Under the pieces are notes generated by a model. The model was not told the origin of the DNA and searched no databases. It worked only from the letters and a program-made list of their open reading frames with translations. DNA of 64,000 nucleotides, from positions 1-64,000 of the forward strand of contig NZ_CP046194.1 in the NCBI RefSeq assembly GCF_012568845.1, given 5' to 3'. Shown in pieces: positions 13,257 through 23,242 of the stretch. The DNA is from Enterobacteriaceae endosymbiont of Donacia cincticornis (GTDB lineage Bacteria > Pseudomonadota > Gammaproteobacteria > Enterobacterales > Enterobacteriaceae). The position numbers and the translations under genes were made by a program. Every line of letters starts with the position of its first letter. The stretch's first letter is position 1.

Positions 13257-13286
13257 ATGCTATTATTTTTATTACTTAAATGTCAA
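13257..13286 (-). promoter_or_regulatory. Promoter of the tRNA-Val/tRNA-Lys transcript
   Basis: On the minus strand a perfect -35 TTGACA (13281-13286) is followed after 18 nt by a -10-like TAGCAT (13257-13262, 4 of 6 matches), ending 17 nt before the mature 5' end of tRNA-Val. Position and the perfect -35 box support it; the -10 is the weaker half. Confidence 0.5.
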
Positions 13287-13374
13287 TATTTTTATTAAAA
13301 TATTTTAAAATAAAATTATTATATTATAATATATATATTACAATATACGATTAAAATTAATAATTTTATAAATT

Positions 13375-14784
13375 ATGAAAATTATCACTAGATTTGCACC
13401 TAGTCCTACTGGTTATTTACATATAGGTAACATTCGAACTGCTTTATATTCATGGTTATTTGCTAAAAAAAATAATGGTAAGTTTATATTACGTATTGAA
13501 GATACTGATTTTAAAAGATCACAAGATATTTTCGTCAAAAATATTATTGAAACATTAAAATGGTTAAAAATTAATTGGGATAAAGGTCCATACTTTCAAA
13601 GTAAAAGATTAGATAGATACAATAATATTATTAATATGATGTTAAATAATGGTAGTGCATATAAATGTTATTGTTCTAAAAAAAAAATAGAACAAAATAA
13701 ATCACAAAAAAAATTTATTAAAAATAAAATTACATATAATTGTCAATGTCGAAATATTAAAAATATAATTGATAATCATAAAACTTATACAGTAAAATTA
13801 CATATTGAAAAAGAAAAATATACTACATTTATAGATACTATTAGAGGAAAAATTACATTTAAGAATGATATACTAGAAGATTTTATAATTAAACGTTCAA
13901 ATGGTATTCCTACATATAATTTTTGCGTAGTAATAGATGATTGGGATATGAAAGTTACTCATATTATTAGAGGTGAAGAACATATAAATAATACTCCAAA
14001 ACAAATACATATTATTAATGCAATTAAAGCATTAATTCCCTCCTATACTCATGTATCTGTAATCACAGATACATCAGGTAAAAAAATTTCTAAAAGAGAT
14101 AATAATTTTAATATTTTAAAATATAAAAAGAATGGTTATTTACCTCATGCAGTATTAAATTATATTTTACGTTTAGGTTGGTCTTATGGTAATAAAGAAA
14201 TTTTTTCATTAGAAGAAATGCAAAAATTTTTTAATTTAAAAAATTTAAATAAATCTTCTAGTATTTTTACTATAAAAAAATTAAATTGGTTTAATAAATA
14301 TTATTTAAATAAATTTTCAGAAAAAGATATGATTAATTATTTAAAAAATTTTTTAAATAAAAAAAATATAAATATTAATAATGGACCTAAATTAAAAGAT
14401 TTATATAAAATATTTTATAAGAGATGTAATACATTAAATGAAATAAGTAATTTATGTATAATTTTTTATACTGATCCAAATTATAATAAAAATTTAGTAA
14501 TTCAAAAATATTTAAATAATAATACAAAAATAATTTTATCTTTATTTTTAAAAAATCTTAATAATATAAAAATATGGTCTATAAAAGATATAGATTTTAT
14601 ATTTAAAGATATATTATCTAAATCAAATATAAAATTCAAAGAAATAGCAATGACTACACGTTTAGCTATTACTGGATTGGAAAATACTCCTCCAATTAAT
14701 AAGATTGTATATTTAATGGGTAAGGAAAAAACTATATATCACATTAAAAATGCAATAAGTTTTATTAAATTCAACAATGTATGA
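13375..14784 (+). CDS. gltX: Glutamyl-tRNA synthetase
   Basis: Class I synthetase charging tRNA-Glu. The 469 residues (E. coli 471) include the HIGH-type motif HIGN (16-19) after RFAPSPTG, the zinc-binding CYC near 97-99 with the second pair CQC near 122-124, GEEHINNTPKQ, and the KMSKS-type motif KKISKRD near 236-240. The anticodon-binding C-terminal domain is complete. It is divergent from the tRNA-Val/Lys pair, as in E. coli. No promoter is certain in the 135-nt shared spacer on this strand. Confidence 0.96.
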   Translation: MKIITRFAPSPTGYLHIGNIRTALYSWLFAKKNNGKFILRIEDTDFKRSQDIFVKNIIETLKWLKINWDKGPYFQSKRLDRYNNIINMMLNNGSAYKCYCSKKKIEQNKSQKKFIKNKITYNCQCRNIKNIIDNHKTYTVKLHIEKEKYTTFIDTIRGKITFKNDILEDFIIKRSNGIPTYNFCVVIDDWDMKVTHIIRGEEHINNTPKQIHIINAIKALIPSYTHVSVITDTSGKKISKRDNNFNILKYKKNGYLPHAVLNYILRLGWSYGNKEIFSLEEMQKFFNLKNLNKSSSIFTIKKLNWFNKYYLNKFSEKDMINYLKNFLNKKNININNGPKLKDLYKIFYKRCNTLNEISNLCIIFYTDPNYNKNLVIQKYLNNNTKIILSLFLKNLNNIKIWSIKDIDFIFKDILSKSNIKFKEIAMTTRLAITGLENTPPINKIVYLMGKEKTIYHIKNAISFIKFNNV

Positions 14785-14853
14785 ATCATAAAACTTATTT
14801 TTAATTATTAATAATAATACAAATAAAATAATTTTATTGTACTTTCACCCATA

Positions 14854-15174
14854 TTAATTTCTTAGCTTAGATTTTATTAATTGTTTTTTAATTGAAGCAG
14901 ATAGTTCATCTAATGATGAATTTTCTGGGTGTTCATTTTCTAAAGGTTCTCCTGATAATTGTGCTTCTGCTAAATAGGTATGTATAGGTTGTCCTGTATC
15001 ATCTTCCATTACTACATGATACCATGGTTTATTACGTAATGTGATACTTTCTGCAACTTCATCAATTTTAGGATCACGTAAAGAATATTCAGGATCGACA
15101 TCAACTATAACTCCTAAAAAACCTAACAACTTATGTCTTACTTGTTGACCAATACCAAATTTACTGGTAATCAT
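14854..15174 (-). CDS. hspQ: Heat shock protein HspQ
   Basis: HspQ is a small heat-shock-regulated protein; in related enterobacteria it binds Lon protease and enhances degradation of selected substrates, and it has been reported to bind hemimethylated oriC DNA. The 106 residues match E. coli HspQ (105) end to end, with [38 protein letters not shown] and [10 protein letters not shown] almost unchanged. Conservation is much stronger, and base composition visibly less AT-rich, than in flanking genes. An AGGAAG ribosome-binding sequence precedes the start. No sigma-32 promoter is convincing. RpoH is encoded at 21306-22187. Confidence 0.93.
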   Translation of the reverse strand: MITSKFGIGQQVRHKLLGFLGVIVDVDPEYSLRDPKIDEVAESITLRNKPWYHVVMEDDTGQPIHTYLAEAQLSGEPLENEHPENSSLDELSASIKKQLIKSKLRN

Positions 15175-15394
15175 TATAAGATTCTTCCTAAGATATATTA
15201 CAGTCTTGACAATAATTATATAACAAATTTTTTATAAAAAAAATATTAATTTAAAGTTAAATATGTAAAATTTTATTTTTCTTGAATTTTTTTAAAAAAA
15301 AATATAACATACACATATAATAAATAATATTAGAGTAAATTTTACGTAAAAGTTATTCAATATTAGATTTTTAATTTTAAAAAATAAAATTTGT

Positions 15395-16474
15395 ATGGTT
15401 AGGCCAATTTCAGCAATTATTAATACTAATGCATTAAAAAACAATTTAAAAATTATTAAAAATATTGCATTTAAATCAAAAATTTGGTCTGTTTTAAAGT
15501 CAGATGCTTATGGACATGGTATTAAGAATATATATCCATTTATTAATGATAATAGTGATGGTTTTGCTGTTTTAACATTAGATGAAGCTATTCTTTTAAG
15601 GAATAGTGGTTGTAATAAACCTATTCTTTTATTAGAAGGTTTTTTTAATAAAAAAGAATTATATTTAATTTATAAATATTATTTAACTATTACTTTACAT
15701 AGTAAATGGCAATTAAACGCATTAATAAAATATAAATCACGATATCCTATTAATATATATATCAAAATTAATAGTGGTATGAATAGATTAGGATTTCCTA
15801 CAAACAAAATTTTTAAAATAATTAATATTATTAAAAATAATCTTAATGTTTTTAAAATTAGTTTAATGACTCATTTTGCAGAAACAACAATAAATTCAAA
15901 TTTTATAAAAAAACAGATAAATAACATAAAAAAATATATTAATAATTATTATTATTTTTCATGTTCATTTGCTAATTCTGGCGCTATATTATGGCATAAA
16001 TATGCCCATTATGATTGGGTAAGAACCGGAATTATTTTATATGGAGCATCACCAACTGGTATATGGAAAGATATTGATAAAAAAAAAATTAAACCAGTGA
16101 TGACATTAAAAAGTAAAATTATATCTATACAAAAAATATATCCAGGACAAATTGTTGGTTATAACTGTAGATATTCTTCAAATAAAAAACGTAAAATAGG
16201 GATTGTAGCATGTGGTTATGCAGATGGTTATCCTAAAAGTATAAAGAATAAAACTTTTGTTTTAGTACATGGTGTTAAAGCTAGAATATTAGGTGATATA
16301 TCTATGGATATGATAACTATAGATTTATTAAATATTCCCAAAGCAAAAATAGGAAGTTCAGTAGAATTATGGGGAGATAATATTAAAATAGATGATGTAG
16401 CAAAATCAGCAAATACTATCGGATATGAATTAATGTGTTCCTTATCAAAAAGAGTCCCTAGAATTTTAAAATAA
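15395..16474 (+). CDS. alr: Alanine racemase
   Basis: PLP enzyme that makes D-alanine for the peptidoglycan stem peptide. The 359 residues (E. coli Alr 359) have the PLP lysine K35 in VLKSDAYGHG (33-42), the substrate/PLP residues around MNRLGF (129-134), TGIILYGASP (211-220), and the second catalytic base Y256 in IVGYNCRYSS. C-terminal ILGDISMDMITID is intact. It fits with murB, dapA/B/D and mreBCD as evidence of a functional cell wall. A second racemase (DadX) is not seen. Confidence 0.95.
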   Translation: MVRPISAIINTNALKNNLKIIKNIAFKSKIWSVLKSDAYGHGIKNIYPFINDNSDGFAVLTLDEAILLRNSGCNKPILLLEGFFNKKELYLIYKYYLTITLHSKWQLNALIKYKSRYPINIYIKINSGMNRLGFPTNKIFKIINIIKNNLNVFKISLMTHFAETTINSNFIKKQINNIKKYINNYYYFSCSFANSGAILWHKYAHYDWVRTGIILYGASPTGIWKDIDKKKIKPVMTLKSKIISIQKIYPGQIVGYNCRYSSNKKRKIGIVACGYADGYPKSIKNKTFVLVHGVKARILGDISMDMITIDLLNIPKAKIGSSVELWGDNIKIDDVAKSANTIGYELMCSLSKRVPRILK

Positions 16475-16510
16475 ATTTTAATTTTTAATATAAAAATATA
16501 AAAAATATAT

Positions 16511-18133
16511 TCATATTATAATATTTTTTATATTAATTCTATTGAATAATGGTTTAAATTTATTAATTTTTTTATTTATTAAAGGATATTTGATGTTATT
16601 AAAACATAATTTATGATTTAAAAATAATTCAGTATTTCGAGATAAAATAGGCATAATTGGTTTTAAATAAATCATAATTACACGAAACATATTAATTCCC
16701 ATTGAACAAATACTTTGAACTTTTTTTTTTTTTGTATTATCTTTTATTAATAACCAAGGTTTATATTGATCGATATAAGAGTTAGCTATATTTGATAAAA
16801 TTATAATTTGTTTAATAACATGACTATATTTACGTTTATAAAAATAAATATGAATAATTTCAGATTTTTTAATAAATTTAAAATATAATTTTGTATTAAT
16901 ATTTTTAGATAAATTATCATGAAAATAATTATTAATAAAATATGCATTTCTTGAAGCTAAATTAACAATTTTATTTACAATATCGCTGTTAATTTTAAAT
17001 ACAAAATCATTAATATTTAAATCAATATCATTAATATCAGATGATAATTTAGAAGCATAATAATAACGTAAGCTATCAGAATCTAAAAATTTTAACCATT
17101 TTTTTGCAGTAATAAAATTTCCTCTAGATTTAGACATTTTATATCCATTTAATGTTACATGTCCATGAACAAATAATTTAGTAGGTTTTCTAAAATCTAT
17201 ACCTTCTAATATTGCAGGCCAAAATAAACAATGAAAATAAATTATATCTTTTCCAATAAAATGGTATAGTTCTGTATCAGATTTTTTATTCCACCATTGA
17301 TAAAAATTTAGTTTTATATTTTTATCACATAAATTTTTAAAAGTACTTATATATCCTATAGGTGCATCTAACCAAACATAAAAATATTTATTAATAGTTT
17401 TAGGTATCTTAAAACCAAAATATGGACCATCTCTAGTAATATCCCATGGTTTTAATCCTAGAAAAAACCATTCTTGAATTTTATTTTTAATATTATTATC
17501 TAAAACATTAGAATTAATCCAATGTTTTAAAAAATTATTAAATTGAGGTAAATCAAAAAAATAATGTTCAGAATTACATAATATAGGTTTTTTTTTAGAT
17601 AAAACAGAAAATGGATTAATTAAGCTAATAGGAGAATAAGTTGTACCACAATTTTCACAATGATCACCATATTGATTAATAGATTTACAATTCAAACAAG
17701 TACCTTTTATAAATCTATCTGGTAAAAAAATATTATATTTATCATCATAAAATTGTTTAATAATTTTTTTTTTTATAAATTTTCTTTTCTTCAAACGATT
17801 AAAAATTAATTTAACAAAAAAAAAATTTTCAATACTATTTGTAGTATGATAATTATCATGATTAACGTTAAATTTTTTTAAATCAGAAATATGTTCAGTA
17901 TATATTTTATTAATTACTTCTTCTGGTTTAATATTTAATTCTTTAGCTTTTAACATAATAGGTGTTCCATGAGCATCATCAGCACAAATAAAATATACTT
18001 CATGTCCACACATGCGATTATATTTAACCCAAATATCTGCTTGTATTTGTTCTAATAAATGACCTAAATGGATACTACCATTAGCGTATGGTAATGCACA
18101 TGTAACTAACATTTTTTTTTTTTTTGAAAACAT
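16511..18133 (-). CDS. metG: Methionyl-tRNA synthetase, lacking C-terminal tRNA-binding domain
   Basis: Charges initiator and elongator tRNA-Met. The 540 residues comprise the Rossmann catalytic domain with HLGH (22-25), a zinc knuckle CLNCKSINQYGDHCENC (about 147-163) and KMSKS near 334-338, then the alpha-helical anticodon domain ending at FNRIN. E. coli MetG (677) has a further OB-fold dimerisation/tRNA-binding domain, which is missing here; the stop follows directly. A run of 14 A on the coding strand (18112-18125) encodes the KKKK before M8. That M8 (MLVTCALPYANG) could serve as an alternative start beyond the tract. Confidence 0.95.
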   Translation of the reverse strand: MFSKKKKMLVTCALPYANGSIHLGHLLEQIQADIWVKYNRMCGHEVYFICADDAHGTPIMLKAKELNIKPEEVINKIYTEHISDLKKFNVNHDNYHTTNSIENFFFVKLIFNRLKKRKFIKKKIIKQFYDDKYNIFLPDRFIKGTCLNCKSINQYGDHCENCGTTYSPISLINPFSVLSKKKPILCNSEHYFFDLPQFNNFLKHWINSNVLDNNIKNKIQEWFFLGLKPWDITRDGPYFGFKIPKTINKYFYVWLDAPIGYISTFKNLCDKNIKLNFYQWWNKKSDTELYHFIGKDIIYFHCLFWPAILEGIDFRKPTKLFVHGHVTLNGYKMSKSRGNFITAKKWLKFLDSDSLRYYYASKLSSDINDIDLNINDFVFKINSDIVNKIVNLASRNAYFINNYFHDNLSKNINTKLYFKFIKKSEIIHIYFYKRKYSHVIKQIIILSNIANSYIDQYKPWLLIKDNTKKKKVQSICSMGINMFRVIMIYLKPIMPILSRNTELFLNHKLCFNNIKYPLINKKINKFKPLFNRINIKNIII

Positions 18134-18175
18134 AATATTTTTTATATATACTTTTAATTTAAAGTATATATTATC

Positions 18176-18697
18176 TTAATTAAAAAATTTAATTATAATA
18201 TTATTACAAATAGGATACAATAAATATATAGAAAATATTAAGTATAAATAACAAAAAACATCTTCATTAATAAATTTATTTGTAATAAGAGGTAACTTAA
18301 ATTTTTTTTTATATGGCCAAAATAATGGTACTCCTAATGGAGTTAATATATCTGCTAAAATATGACTACAATAACCTATAAAAAAACCTAATTTCATATC
18401 AAAAATATGTATTATTTTTATATTGATAAAAAAAATTATAAATCCGAATATTAATATAGATAATAAACTATGTGTAAATCCTCTATGTCCAAATAATCTA
18501 TTTATTAGATATGATATAATTTTTACTTTACGTCCTAAAATAGATTTAGGATTATCAATATCAGGTAATAAACATGTAATAATAGAAGCAGGAATAATAC
18601 GCCACCAATCATCATGATACATTATATTAGAAAAAAGAAAATGCTGTATTAAAATACTACTAGATATAGTAAATATTATATGTCCTTTAACTGTCAT
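18176..18697 (-). CDS. ydjM: YdjM-family inner-membrane protein (predicted metal-dependent hydrolase)
   Basis: An integral membrane protein of the YdjM/YbcI family, annotated as metal-dependent hydrolases but without an established reaction; in E. coli ydjM is a LexA-regulated gene. The 173 residues (E. coli about 196) keep the family motifs in order: MTVKGHIIF at the N-terminus, DWWRIIPASIITCLLPDIDNPKS (about 29-52), FGHRGFTHSLL (about 69-79), GYCSHILADILTPLGVPLFWP (about 108-128), with histidines and aspartates suited to metal binding. About four membrane segments are expected. Why a genome this reduced keeps it is unclear; context (metG, rnb) gives no hint. Confidence 0.85.
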   Translation of the reverse strand: MTVKGHIIFTISSSILIQHFLFSNIMYHDDWWRIIPASIITCLLPDIDNPKSILGRKVKIISYLINRLFGHRGFTHSLLSILIFGFIIFFINIKIIHIFDMKLGFFIGYCSHILADILTPLGVPLFWPYKKKFKLPLITNKFINEDVFCYLYLIFSIYLLYPICNNIIIKFFN

Positions 18698-18728
18698 ATA
18701 AACCTTATTTATAAATAAATTATAAAAA

Positions 18729-20669
18729 TTAAATTATTTTAACTATAATACTATTAATATTGATTTCTTTTATCATTACTTTAATTTTATCAGTAACTTT
18801 ATACAAAAATTTTTTTTTATTAAAAATAATACCTTTTTCTTTATTAATATTAATATTATCTATATTATTACATAAAAATTTTTTAGGTACAAATGCATAT
18901 GCTCCATTTTGGATTAATCTTACTTTTATACCAAAAAAAGATATATCAATAATTTCGGAAATAAAAATTTTTTTATATACTAATATATTTTTAAAATATT
19001 GAAAATATAAAAAATTTGATATATCTTTTTTTGCTTGTTTATTTAAATAACGTTTTTGATTCATTTGGATATGAATATTATTTAAAGATTTTTCTAAGGA
19101 AATTTTTTTTTTATAAATAATTGATTTAATTAATCTATGATTAATTAAATCCCCAAATTTACGCATAGGAGATGTCCATGTTGCATATCGTTTTACTCCT
19201 AAAGCAAAATGAGGACCAGGTTTTATATTAAATAAAGATATTAATTGATATTTTTTTATTCTATTTAAAATAATAGATAATTTTAAATCTTTTAATTTAC
19301 GAAAAATATTTTTATATCCTTCTAATGTTGTTAAATATGATGCATTACATTTAATATTATGTTCTTTTAATAATTTTATTATTTTATTAAGTTTATTTGT
19401 ATTAAATCCATAATAAATATTATATATTCCAAAATTTGAATTTTTGTATAAAAAATTAGATGCACATATATTAGCTGTAATCATAACGGCTTCAATCATT
19501 TTATGAGCTATTCTTTTTTTTTCAATTATTATATTTAATAAATTACCTTTTTCTCCAAAAATAAATTTATAATCTATATTATTAAAATTTGTAATATTTT
19601 TATTATTCCATTTTTTACGATATAAATAAAATTTATATAAAAAAAGTATTTGTTTTTCTATTTTTAGATTATTAGGTTTCCAGTTTCCTATTTTTTCTAT
19701 CCAATTTGAAACATCATTATAATTTAATTTTGCATTTGATTTTATCCATCCAGTAAAAAAAATTATTTTTTTAGATAATAAACCATTATGATTAATAATC
19801 ATTTTACAAATTAATGCTGGTCTTTTTTTTTTAAAATTTAAAGAACAAAAATTTTCTGATAGAATTTTTGGTAATAAAGAAATGGTTAATCCAGGTAAAT
19901 AATTAGTAAATATTCTTTGTGAAGCTATTTGATAAATTAAACTATTTGGTTTAATATAAGAGGTTGGATCTGCTATAGCTACATAAATTAATAATTTTTT
20001 TTCAGATATTTCTTCTATATATAATGCATCATCTATATCTTGAGTGTCTTTATTATCTATCGTAATAAAACATAATTTAGTTAAATCTTTTCTATATATA
20101 TTTTCTTCTAAAAATTTTATTTTTTCACATAAAGAATTACTAGGAGAATCTATGGATAAATTATATTTTAATAAAATATTCCACCATGGTAATAAATATT
20201 TATTATCTATATTTAAAAAATTTGTTACTTCAGCTACAAAAATATCCTTTTCCCCATTTAAAGGATGTCTAATAATTTTAGCAACTACTTTATCATTATT
20301 TTGTAAATTTTTTATAAAACTTTGTTTTACAAAACATTGAATAATATTTTTACAAAAAATTTTTTTTTTTGGAATTATATAAAAAATATCATTTTTTCTT
20401 TTTATTTTTCCTTTAAAAATATTAATACTAGATTTTATTAATTTTATAGGTATAACTTTAATTAAATTATAAATATCATTTTTAGCTAAAATATAGTCTC
20501 CTTCCATTACATATTTTAGATAAGATTCAGAAATATGATATATATAATTTTTATTTGTTTCTAAAATTACTAATTTTTTATTTAAAATTTTAACATAACC
20601 CTTAATAAGGGGTAAATTATTTGTAAATTTTTTTTTTAATTGTAAAAGTACTGTGTTATTATAAAACAT
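18729..20669 (-). CDS. rnb: Exoribonuclease II
   Basis: 3'-to-5' hydrolytic exoribonuclease degrading single-stranded RNA. The 646 residues match RNase II (E. coli 644) rather than the longer RNase R. Two N-terminal cold-shock domains are followed by the RNB catalytic domain with Asp residues D205, D211, D213 and D214 in FITIDNKDTQDIDDALY, the YATWTSPMRKFGDLINHRL motif near the end of RNB, and a C-terminal S1 domain (about 560-646). E. coli gene neighbours of rnb are absent here. It ends 31 nt upstream of the ydjM start and may be co-transcribed with it. Confidence 0.95.
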   Translation of the reverse strand: MFYNNTVLLQLKKKFTNNLPLIKGYVKILNKKLVILETNKNYIYHISESYLKYVMEGDYILAKNDIYNLIKVIPIKLIKSSINIFKGKIKRKNDIFYIIPKKKIFCKNIIQCFVKQSFIKNLQNNDKVVAKIIRHPLNGEKDIFVAEVTNFLNIDNKYLLPWWNILLKYNLSIDSPSNSLCEKIKFLEENIYRKDLTKLCFITIDNKDTQDIDDALYIEEISEKKLLIYVAIADPTSYIKPNSLIYQIASQRIFTNYLPGLTISLLPKILSENFCSLNFKKKRPALICKMIINHNGLLSKKIIFFTGWIKSNAKLNYNDVSNWIEKIGNWKPNNLKIEKQILFLYKFYLYRKKWNNKNITNFNNIDYKFIFGEKGNLLNIIIEKKRIAHKMIEAVMITANICASNFLYKNSNFGIYNIYYGFNTNKLNKIIKLLKEHNIKCNASYLTTLEGYKNIFRKLKDLKLSIILNRIKKYQLISLFNIKPGPHFALGVKRYATWTSPMRKFGDLINHRLIKSIIYKKKISLEKSLNNIHIQMNQKRYLNKQAKKDISNFLYFQYFKNILVYKKIFISEIIDISFFGIKVRLIQNGAYAFVPKKFLCNNIDNININKEKGIIFNKKKFLYKVTDKIKVMIKEININSIIVKII

Positions 20670-20710
20670 AAATAAAATTTTTTTTTTAATAAAATTAAAA
20701 ATATTTCAAA

Positions 20711-21229
20711 TTAAAATGGAATATCATCTTCAAAATCAAGAATATTTTCATTTTTATTAATAGATAATTCATTATCGTTATTTTCTATCAAATTAGATTT
20801 GTTTGATTTTTTATTCCAAAGATTTTTATCTTTTGTTAATTTTTTTTCTTTATCTAAAGTGATATTATCATGATTACGTAAATTATTTAATATCTGCATA
20901 GTACCTCCTATACTTACAATAATTTCAGTTATATAATTATCTTGTCCATTTTGATTTTGCCATTTTCTTGTTTGTAAAGATCCTTCAATATATACTTGAG
21001 ATCCTTTTTTTAAATATTCATTAGAAATTTCTGCTAATTTTCCAAATATTACTATTCTATGCCATTCAGTTTTTTCTTTATTTTCTCCTGTATTTTTATC
21101 TTTCCAATTATCTGAAGTTGCAACTACAATATTAACAACAGGGTTTCCATTAGGCATATAACGAATCTCAGGATTTTTACCTAAAAAACCTACTATAATA
21201 ACTTTATTTATACCTCTTTTACCAGCCAT
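20711..21229 (-). CDS. ssb: Single-stranded DNA-binding protein
   Basis: Tetrameric SSB protects ssDNA and recruits replication and repair proteins. The 172 residues (E. coli 178) have the OB fold (about 1-112) with [33 protein letters not shown] and [12 protein letters not shown], a polar linker rich in Asn and Lys, and the intact acidic tip DFEDDIPF at the C-terminus. Retention of the tip implies that partner proteins are still recruited. A clear AAAGGT ribosome-binding site lies just before the ATG. Confidence 0.96.
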   Translation of the reverse strand: MAGKRGINKVIIVGFLGKNPEIRYMPNGNPVVNIVVATSDNWKDKNTGENKEKTEWHRIVIFGKLAEISNEYLKKGSQVYIEGSLQTRKWQNQNGQDNYITEIIVSIGGTMQILNNLRNHDNITLDKEKKLTKDKNLWNKKSNKSNLIENNDNELSINKNENILDFEDDIPF

Positions 21230-21305
21230 TTTTTACCTTTTTATAAAAAAAAATTATTTTTCACTGTAATTTATTATTACATAAATTTAATAAGAAAAAT
21301 ATCAA

Positions 21306-22187
21306 TTATATTGGAAATAAATTTTCGATAATACAACGTAATTTTTTCATTGCATTTTTTTCTAATTGTCTTATACGTTCTGCTGATATACCATAATATA
21401 TAGCTAATTCTTGTAATGTAATTTTTTTTTTATTTTTATTTAACCATCTAAGATTAATAATATTACGACTACGATAATCTAATTTTAAAAGTGCTTTATA
21501 TAATTTATTTGAGATAAATTTATTCCAATTATCTTTTTCAATTATATTAGCAAAATTAGAATTATGATCTTTTAAAAAAATATTTGTGTTTATATTTTTA
21601 TTTTTAAAATTATCTTTAATATTAAGATTATCATTCATATCTTGTGCTGACATACGTGTTTCCATTTCACAAACATCTTTAATTGAAACACCTAATTTTT
21701 TAGCAACTATTTTAATTTCATCTTGATTAAACCAACCTAATCTTTGTTTTGCTTTACGTAAATTAAAAAATAATTTTCTTTGTGCTTTTGTAGTTGCTAC
21801 TTTAACTATACGCCAATTACGTAAAACATACTCATGAATTTCTGCCTTAATCCAATGAATAGCAAAAGATACTAAGCGAACTCCAATTTCTGGATTAAAT
21901 TTACGTACAGCTTTCATTAAGCCTATATTACCTTCTTGTATAAGATCAGCTTGTTGTAATCCATATCCAGAATAATATTTAGCTACATGTACAACAAATC
22001 TTAAATGCGATAAAATTAATTTTTTAGCAGCTTCTAAATCACCTTTATAATACAATTTTTTAGATAATTTTTTTTCTTCCTGAGAAGTTAATATTGGATA
22101 ATTATTAGTATTATAAATATAAGAATCTAATGTTCCTATAAGAATATTAGATGTTCTTAAATTAGAGGTAAATATATTTTTATACAT
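21306..22187 (-). CDS. rpoH: Heat-shock sigma factor RpoH (sigma-32)
   Basis: Directs RNA polymerase to heat-shock promoters. I start it at the ATG at 22187 (293 residues), because a strong TGGAGGA ribosome-binding site lies directly before it; the longer frame from TTG at 22199 would use that site as codons. Sigma region 2 is nearly identical to E. coli ([59 protein letters not shown]), followed by the RpoH box [18 protein letters not shown], and region 4.2 ([19 protein letters not shown]). In E. coli ftsX and ftsE lie between rpoH and ftsY; here they are gone and rpoH follows ftsY directly. Confidence 0.96.
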   Translation of the reverse strand: MYKNIFTSNLRTSNILIGTLDSYIYNTNNYPILTSQEEKKLSKKLYYKGDLEAAKKLILSHLRFVVHVAKYYSGYGLQQADLIQEGNIGLMKAVRKFNPEIGVRLVSFAIHWIKAEIHEYVLRNWRIVKVATTKAQRKLFFNLRKAKQRLGWFNQDEIKIVAKKLGVSIKDVCEMETRMSAQDMNDNLNIKDNFKNKNINTNIFLKDHNSNFANIIEKDNWNKFISNKLYKALLKLDYRSRNIINLRWLNKNKKKITLQELAIYYGISAERIRQLEKNAMKKLRCIIENLFPI

Positions 22188-22241
22188 TAAATCCTCCAAA
22201 AATAAATATTATTAGTATTATTTTAACTAATTTAAAAATAA

Positions 22242-23201
22242 TTAATCTTTTATAAAGATAGCATTTATAAAATCTTTTGCATTAAATAAATTTAAATCAG
22301 TAATTTTTTCACCAGAACCTAAAAACCTTATTGGAATATTAAATTTATTTGCTAAAGAAAAAATCACACCACCTTTTGCTGTACCATCAATTTTAGTTAT
22401 TGTGATTCCTGTAATTCCTATATTTTCATGAAACATTTTAAATTGATTAATAGAATTTTGTCCAATATTAGCATCTAAAATAAACATAACTTCATCAATA
22501 AGCATATAATTATTTTTTTTAATTACACGTGCAATTTTTTTTAATTCTTCCATTAACATTATATTATTATGTAATCTTCCAGATGTGTCTGCGATTAAAA
22601 TATCAATTTGTTTCTTTTTAGAATAAGAAATCGCATCGAAAATAATTGCTGAACTATCTTTTTTTTTATTACTTTTAAATAAAATACTATGGCTTCTTTT
22701 ACTCCAAGTAAATAATTGTTCATAAGCACCTGCTCTAAAAGTATCACCAGAAGCTAAAAGTACAGATTTTTTTTGTTTATAAAAATAATGTGCAATTTTC
22801 CCTATTGTTGTTGTTTTTCCTACTCCATTAACACCTATAACCAATATTATAAAAGGTTTTTTTTTATTTTTTTTAATTATTAAAGGAACTTCTACTGGAA
22901 GTAATATTTTTAACATTTCTATTTTTAAATAATCATACAATTCTAATGAATCTTTAATTTTATTTTTTTGTGCATAATTTTTTATTAAATGACAAATTTT
23001 ATTTGTAGTATATATATCTATATCAGAAATAATTAATGTTTCTTTTAATTTGTTAAATAATTTTTCATTAATAACATTTTTTTTTCTAAAAAGATTAATA
23101 ATTTTTTGACTAAGATTTTTAGTAGTTTTAATTAAATTTTTTTTTAAATAATTTAAAAAACCATGTTTCTTTTTCATATTATGATCTTGTTGATTTATCA
23201 T
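22242..23201 (-). CDS. ftsY: Signal recognition particle receptor FtsY, without A domain
   Basis: SRP receptor GTPase that docks ribosome-nascent chain complexes at the inner membrane. The 319 residues contain the N domain (about 30-105) and G domain: G1 GVNGVGKTTT near 123, DTFRAGAYEQL, DTSGRLHNN, TKIDGTAKGG and GSGEKITDL. E. coli FtsY (497) has an additional acidic N-terminal A domain of almost 200 residues. Here it is replaced by about 30 basic residues, as often in reduced genomes. It lies divergent to rsmD as in E. coli, and upstream of rpoH on the same strand. Confidence 0.95.
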   Translation of the reverse strand: MINQQDHNMKKKHGFLNYLKKNLIKTTKNLSQKIINLFRKKNVINEKLFNKLKETLIISDIDIYTTNKICHLIKNYAQKNKIKDSLELYDYLKIEMLKILLPVEVPLIIKKNKKKPFIILVIGVNGVGKTTTIGKIAHYFYKQKKSVLLASGDTFRAGAYEQLFTWSKRSHSILFKSNKKKDSSAIIFDAISYSKKKQIDILIADTSGRLHNNIMLMEELKKIARVIKKNNYMLIDEVMFILDANIGQNSINQFKMFHENIGITGITITKIDGTAKGGVIFSLANKFNIPIRFLGSGEKITDLNLFNAKDFINAIFIKD

Positions 23202-23242
23202 TTTTTATGAAATATATAGAATATTTATTATTAAATAATAAA

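Noticed and set aside
22188-22199. TTG start for rpoH four codons upstream of the ATG
   Set aside because: It would convert a strong Shine-Dalgarno sequence into codons; the ATG at 22187 is properly spaced from it.
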